Assembly: GCA_021613375.1 (NCBI GenBank)
Contig: CM038711.1
Location: 23,121,723-23,185,722 of the forward strand
DNA from: Megaleporinus macrocephalus
Lineage: Eukaryota > Chordata > Actinopteri > Characiformes > Anostomidae
Length of the DNA stretch: 64,000 nt
Reading direction: 5' to 3'
The notes under the pieces are model-generated. The model saw only the letters and a list, made by a program, of their open reading frames with translations, was not told the origin of the DNA and searched no databases. The position numbers were made by a program, and so were the translations under genes. Shown one piece after another: positions 60,145 to 64,000 of this stretch; the first letter of the stretch is position 1, and every line of letters begins with the position of its first letter.

Positions 60145-61100
60145 TGCCCACGCACATGAAAATCGCCTTGGCGCTCGTGGCTCCCACAACGATGGTGCTC
60201 AACCTATTGATTTCACTATGCCTGCAAAGTTTTCCACAAGAAAGAACAAAAGAGTTAAAACGAGGAGGAATTTATTGAATTCACTACCCTTGGCCTCTCA
60301 CAAACACGTAGCGTTTGACTCCACTAACTAGACCTTTGAGCCATTTGCGGAGTTGGGCTGTTTGTACGGAGCGCATGGCTTTTCCTTTGCTGCGTTATTT
60401 AGTAATATTTCGCGCCGGCTTCCTTATAATTACGGAGATGAAGAAAGCGGTGAGGGGAAGAGGGCCACCAATCATTTGTCACTGAATGTAAACAGCTCTT
60501 GTCTGGGTCGCTCTGCAACTCGCGGAGCGTGACATGCTCTTGCCATTGGCTTTTTTAAAGGCAGGCTTTTTAAAGCGCTGACAAGACAGATGAGAGCAAA
60601 GCCCGAGCTGCTCCGGAGCCTTTTCACTCGCCGCCACTCGTGTGCCGATTTCAGGCTTGCGCTTTTTTACCAGAGAGAGATTTGTGTGTGTGTGTGCACT
60701 CATGACTGGCTCTTCCCCCGTGCTGGAGGGGCGAATGCCTGGATACGGCCTGCCATGTCATCCCCCAAATTGATTTTGAGGCGTGAAGCGTTTCGGCCTT
60801 TATCCCGGGCCTAGACACTAGCCTGGAACCTGGCAATGGGAGGCTTCTTAGCTCAGACAGAATTAGCTCTTTATTGTAAAGGGGAGCTCCTTTATGCTAG
60901 CCCCTTTGCTAGCCTCGGAGAAAAGGCGGGCCCTTGATGCTGAAGCTGGCCTCTTTTGCCTTATTTCTCTCCACTCAATTTGCCGTCAAAAAGTGAGTGC
61001 CCCCCTGCTGGGCCGAGGATAATAACCCATGCAAACAGCGGGGCGATGGTGAAGCAACAATTAAAGTCAGAGCACACATGCAGTATTGGGAATAATTGCG
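60145..61100. promoter_or_regulatory. Candidate cluster of intronic conserved elements
   Basis: About 950 bp of repeat-free sequence with many plausible factor sites. Examples are GAGGAATTTATTGAATTC near 60263, TGCGTTATTTAGTAATATTT near 60391, CACCAATCATTTGTCACTG near 60467, and GCAACAATTAAAGTCAG near 61053. A short TG run at 60684-60695 is the only simple repeat. It is the longest repeat-free block in the visible intron. The enhancer role is an inference. Confidence 0.4.
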
Positions 61101-61779
61101 TTTACAAAGCTACCCGTACATTGATTTTTTAAATTATTTTTACTATGTTTATTGGTAAGGTGTCTTTGTGTTGGTATGGTAAGACTAGCATGCTTGCTTT
61201 GTTAAAGGGTTGTTCTTATATTTACACAGTGCCCTAAAGCGAATCAAGCCTGTAGGGACCTTCTACCGCTGCTTCATTGTCCTTAACTTCTTTCATACGC
61301 TCATTACAATTCTCTAAAACCGCTTCTCTTTAAATACAAAGAGAAGAAACAGCTTTTCTTAGGGTTTAAAGTTGCGTCAACTTGTTCTTTTAGCTTTCCA
61401 GTTGTATGCGTTCTGCCTGCTGACTGTGCTTTTGTTTGCGATTGCGTGTTTTGGTAGGAACGGCAATGAAAAGTGTGTGAGCAGTAGCAGTGAATGAGAA
61501 TGAAAAGTGTGATGGATTGGGGACAGGGATGGAGTAATGTGGTCATGAGTGGCCAGCGCTGACTGTACAGTGGTCACAGCATATTGTACCCTCTGGTGTC
61601 GCTAATTAAACCCACCATCTTTTGAAACCGAGAAGCTTCAAACTCACAGATGCAGTCCCTTGAGGTCATAACATTTGGTCCGGACAGCAAACCAGAACAT
61701 GTAGTCATTTGTCTGGTAGTCTTCAGATGCGTGTGTGTGTGGGTGTGTGTGCGTCCTCTGGTCTGATTCTGCTAGCTGG

Positions 61780-62270
61780 AGTGCTTGCTGGACTTGCATT
61801 GGCATTGCCTGCCCGGAGATGAGGAGAGAGGCTTTCTCTCTGGGAGCTCCTGCAAAACAAACGAGGGCCAAGAGAGGAGCGCAGAATTATTAAAGGCGCC
61901 CTCCCTCCCACTCCCACCTCTCCACTAGCCTTTATTCTCTCTATCCTGAACTCGTTCGCTCTCCTAATAAATGCTTCATGTCGCCATCAAACAGGGCCTG
62001 GCTTGCTCCAGGAGAGGCAGAGAGAGGGAGATTGTGGGAGCGGAGCAGAAAGAGAATAGGAGATAGCAGGGCATTGGGGCTTGTGTATTGTAGGCCTTGG
62101 TTGCTGATGGATGGATGGATGGATAGAAGAACGTTAAAAAATGTAGAGGGTTTTTTTTCCCCTTTCTCTCAGCCCAGTTGTGTCGATGGTTAGTCCAGGG
62201 ATTAGGTTGTCCAAGACACTCTCGTTGGGTGAAGGCGAAGGGAGAGCTCAATCATTATACTCTCTATGAG
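61780..62270. promoter_or_regulatory. Candidate intronic conserved element
   Basis: Unique sequence with CAGAATTATTAAAGGCGCCC near 61881 and CCTAATAAATGCTTCATG near 61963, interrupted by a GATG run near 62107. No coding signal. Confidence 0.3.
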
Positions 62271-62348
62271 AGGCACATACATTGACATCGCTGCTGCACT
62301 GCAAAATATAACTAGCCTAACCTTGATATGAATGTACACACAGCCTGC

Positions 62349-62351
<3 letters not shown>

Positions 62352-62386
<35 letters not shown>
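62352..62386. repeat. (AC)n microsatellite
   Basis: About 17 AC units. Confidence 0.95.
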
Positions 62387-62388
<2 letters not shown>

Positions 62389-64000
62389 AGACATGCTCAA
62401 GTTTTGATATGGGACATCAGGCCCACTCTGAAAAAGTCACTTGAGGTTCTTCCACAAAATAACGAAACGTAAGCTTGTTTACCCTTGCCCTCCATGACAC
62501 TGCAGCATGCAGGCTTTACCTGGTAGACTTCAGCGGGGTAGGTGGATTTTAAAGCAATTGCAGAGGCGATAAACCTTGTGAACAAAATTCAGAATTATTA
62601 TTAATTACAGAAACATGTTTATGCTCTAGAACTACCTACATGCTTCACTTTTAACAAACCAGAACACAATTTCCCTCATATCCAATCCGTTTTATTTATT
62701 TACCGGTCAGACCAGGGCCATGCTTTTCGATTTTTGGTTTTTCAAAGCTGTGGCTGTACTTTTAAAGATTGTGTTGAGTTACTTTAGGGGTTTGTATTAC
62801 AGAGCATGTTCAGCTTAGACAAAGTCTCTGACCTAAAGAAATACAACCATGCTTAACTTGTTCTACAGTAACTTTATGTAAACCTGGGTTTATAGAGATT
62901 CTAGCCAGGATTCATTTTGGTGTATATGCAGTTAAAAGTGTGACTTTTATGGCCTATCAGCCTATCATGTGACAAATAATGGTCCAATTTATATAGATAT
63001 TTAAAATATAAAACATTTCTATCTATAAAAATAGTTTTTAGTATTTAGGTGGTATGATTAGTGTTTGATTCAAATGTGATTTAAAAGCTCCAGGTCTGTT
63101 GTTTTGACCAACACCAGTGTATCCATTGTTTTTGGCTCTAAACACTGATTTAAACACTGATCCAATTTTTGGGACCAATAAAAAAAACAAGCAAGCCACC
63201 TTAACAAACAAGCCACTCGGTCACGAGGGCAGTCCAAGTTCACACCCAAATGATGCTGATACTAAAACAAGACTGACTTTTTTTTTTTTTTTTCTTTCAC
63301 CAAGTTGTCTCGAGGCAATTCACGTCTTTGTGTTATTAGGTCCAATTTTATATTTAAAAATTCAAGACCGTGTTATTAACAGTGCAAGCTATGATTTTAA
63401 AACGCTACTCTTGAGATGACACTCAGTTTGACTACAAAAGAATTAGAAAGTTGAGGGCAATTTTGACTATGTTTTTTTGTGTTATAACCCAGAAATCATC
63501 AAAATACTTAAGAGTTCTTGAATACGTTACAACTTGCCATTGTGTTTGCCATAATACACAACTGTTAATGCTAGGGTTGAATTCTGACTAAATCTAATCT
63601 GATGCAGTCTGACCAGCAGGCTCTAGATCTTTGGTTTTGGAGAGCAGAAGTAGTTGTTTTGTTATTACGCTGGATATTTTTATGAATGTGCGAGAATAAA
63701 CTGGTCTGGCGGTTTGCTAAAAGGGGGCAAAAATGCAAGAGCAGAATCTCTCAGACAAGTGGTCAAGACAGGCGTTTCAGTGGCCAAAGTCTGAAATGTA
63801 GCCCAGAGTATAGAGCAGTAGGCAATGCTGACCTCTGATCACCACACCAGGCTCTGTTGGGCAGGCTTAGGGAAAGGTGCAGTTTTATGGGTGCTGCCTT
63901 TGTTGTTTGCGTGAGTATTTATAGGTGTTGTGGGAAGAGTTAAGTTTGGGCTATTCTTTTGAAGTTAATATGCACTTATCAGGAAGGACCCTGAGGGCCG

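Overview
This window is vertebrate nuclear DNA, almost certainly from a teleost fish. The signs are a very high density of simple repeats, tRNA-headed SINEs, degenerate Tc1/mariner and hAT elements, and a palindromic DNA-transposon family that I associate with otophysan fishes (characins, catfishes). The order-level placement is an inference from memory of repeat families. There is no bacterial or phage gene organisation, and nearly all long open frames here are by-products of tandem repeats.

I can defend one host gene. At 52319 a short coding exon begins MSRRKQAKPRSVK and stops one base into the next codon at a good splice donor. This is the conserved N-terminus of the ZNF423/ZNF521 multi-zinc-finger transcription factors, and the SVK ending favours znf423. 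A CpG-rich promoter and 5' leader lies at about 51.04-52.3 kb. The first intron fills the rest of the window (52359-64000 and beyond); no zinc-finger exon is inside it. The 52 kb upstream show no convincing exon.

Layout: 1-9 kb, AT-rich spacer with a palindromic MITE, an 830-bp polypurine tract, a dead Tc1-like copy, a local duplication and a SINE. 9-36 kb, a cluster of three unrelated minisatellites: a 42-bp unit at 9.0-10.4 kb, a 37-bp unit at 11.3-13.8 kb, and a 32/64/66-bp family at 29.4-36.3 kb. SINEs, a nested hAT copy with 8-bp target duplications, a decayed Ty3/gypsy gag and more Tc1-like remnants lie between them. A hAT-like element of exactly 1000 bp with an 8-bp target duplication sits inside the third array. 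36-43 kb, spacer with two more Tc1-like remnants. 43-51 kb, repeat-poor, higher-complexity blocks that look like conserved non-coding elements, plus a CpG-rich island at 49.7-50.1 kb. 51-64 kb, the znf423 promoter, first coding exon and part of intron 1, with further candidate regulatory blocks.

I found no undescribed multi-gene system. The most unusual feature is the minisatellite cluster. All three arrays are physically tied to transposable elements: one appears seeded by a DNA-transposon end, one abuts the 3' end of a LINE-like fragment, and one is split by a hAT into sub-arrays with different unit organisation.
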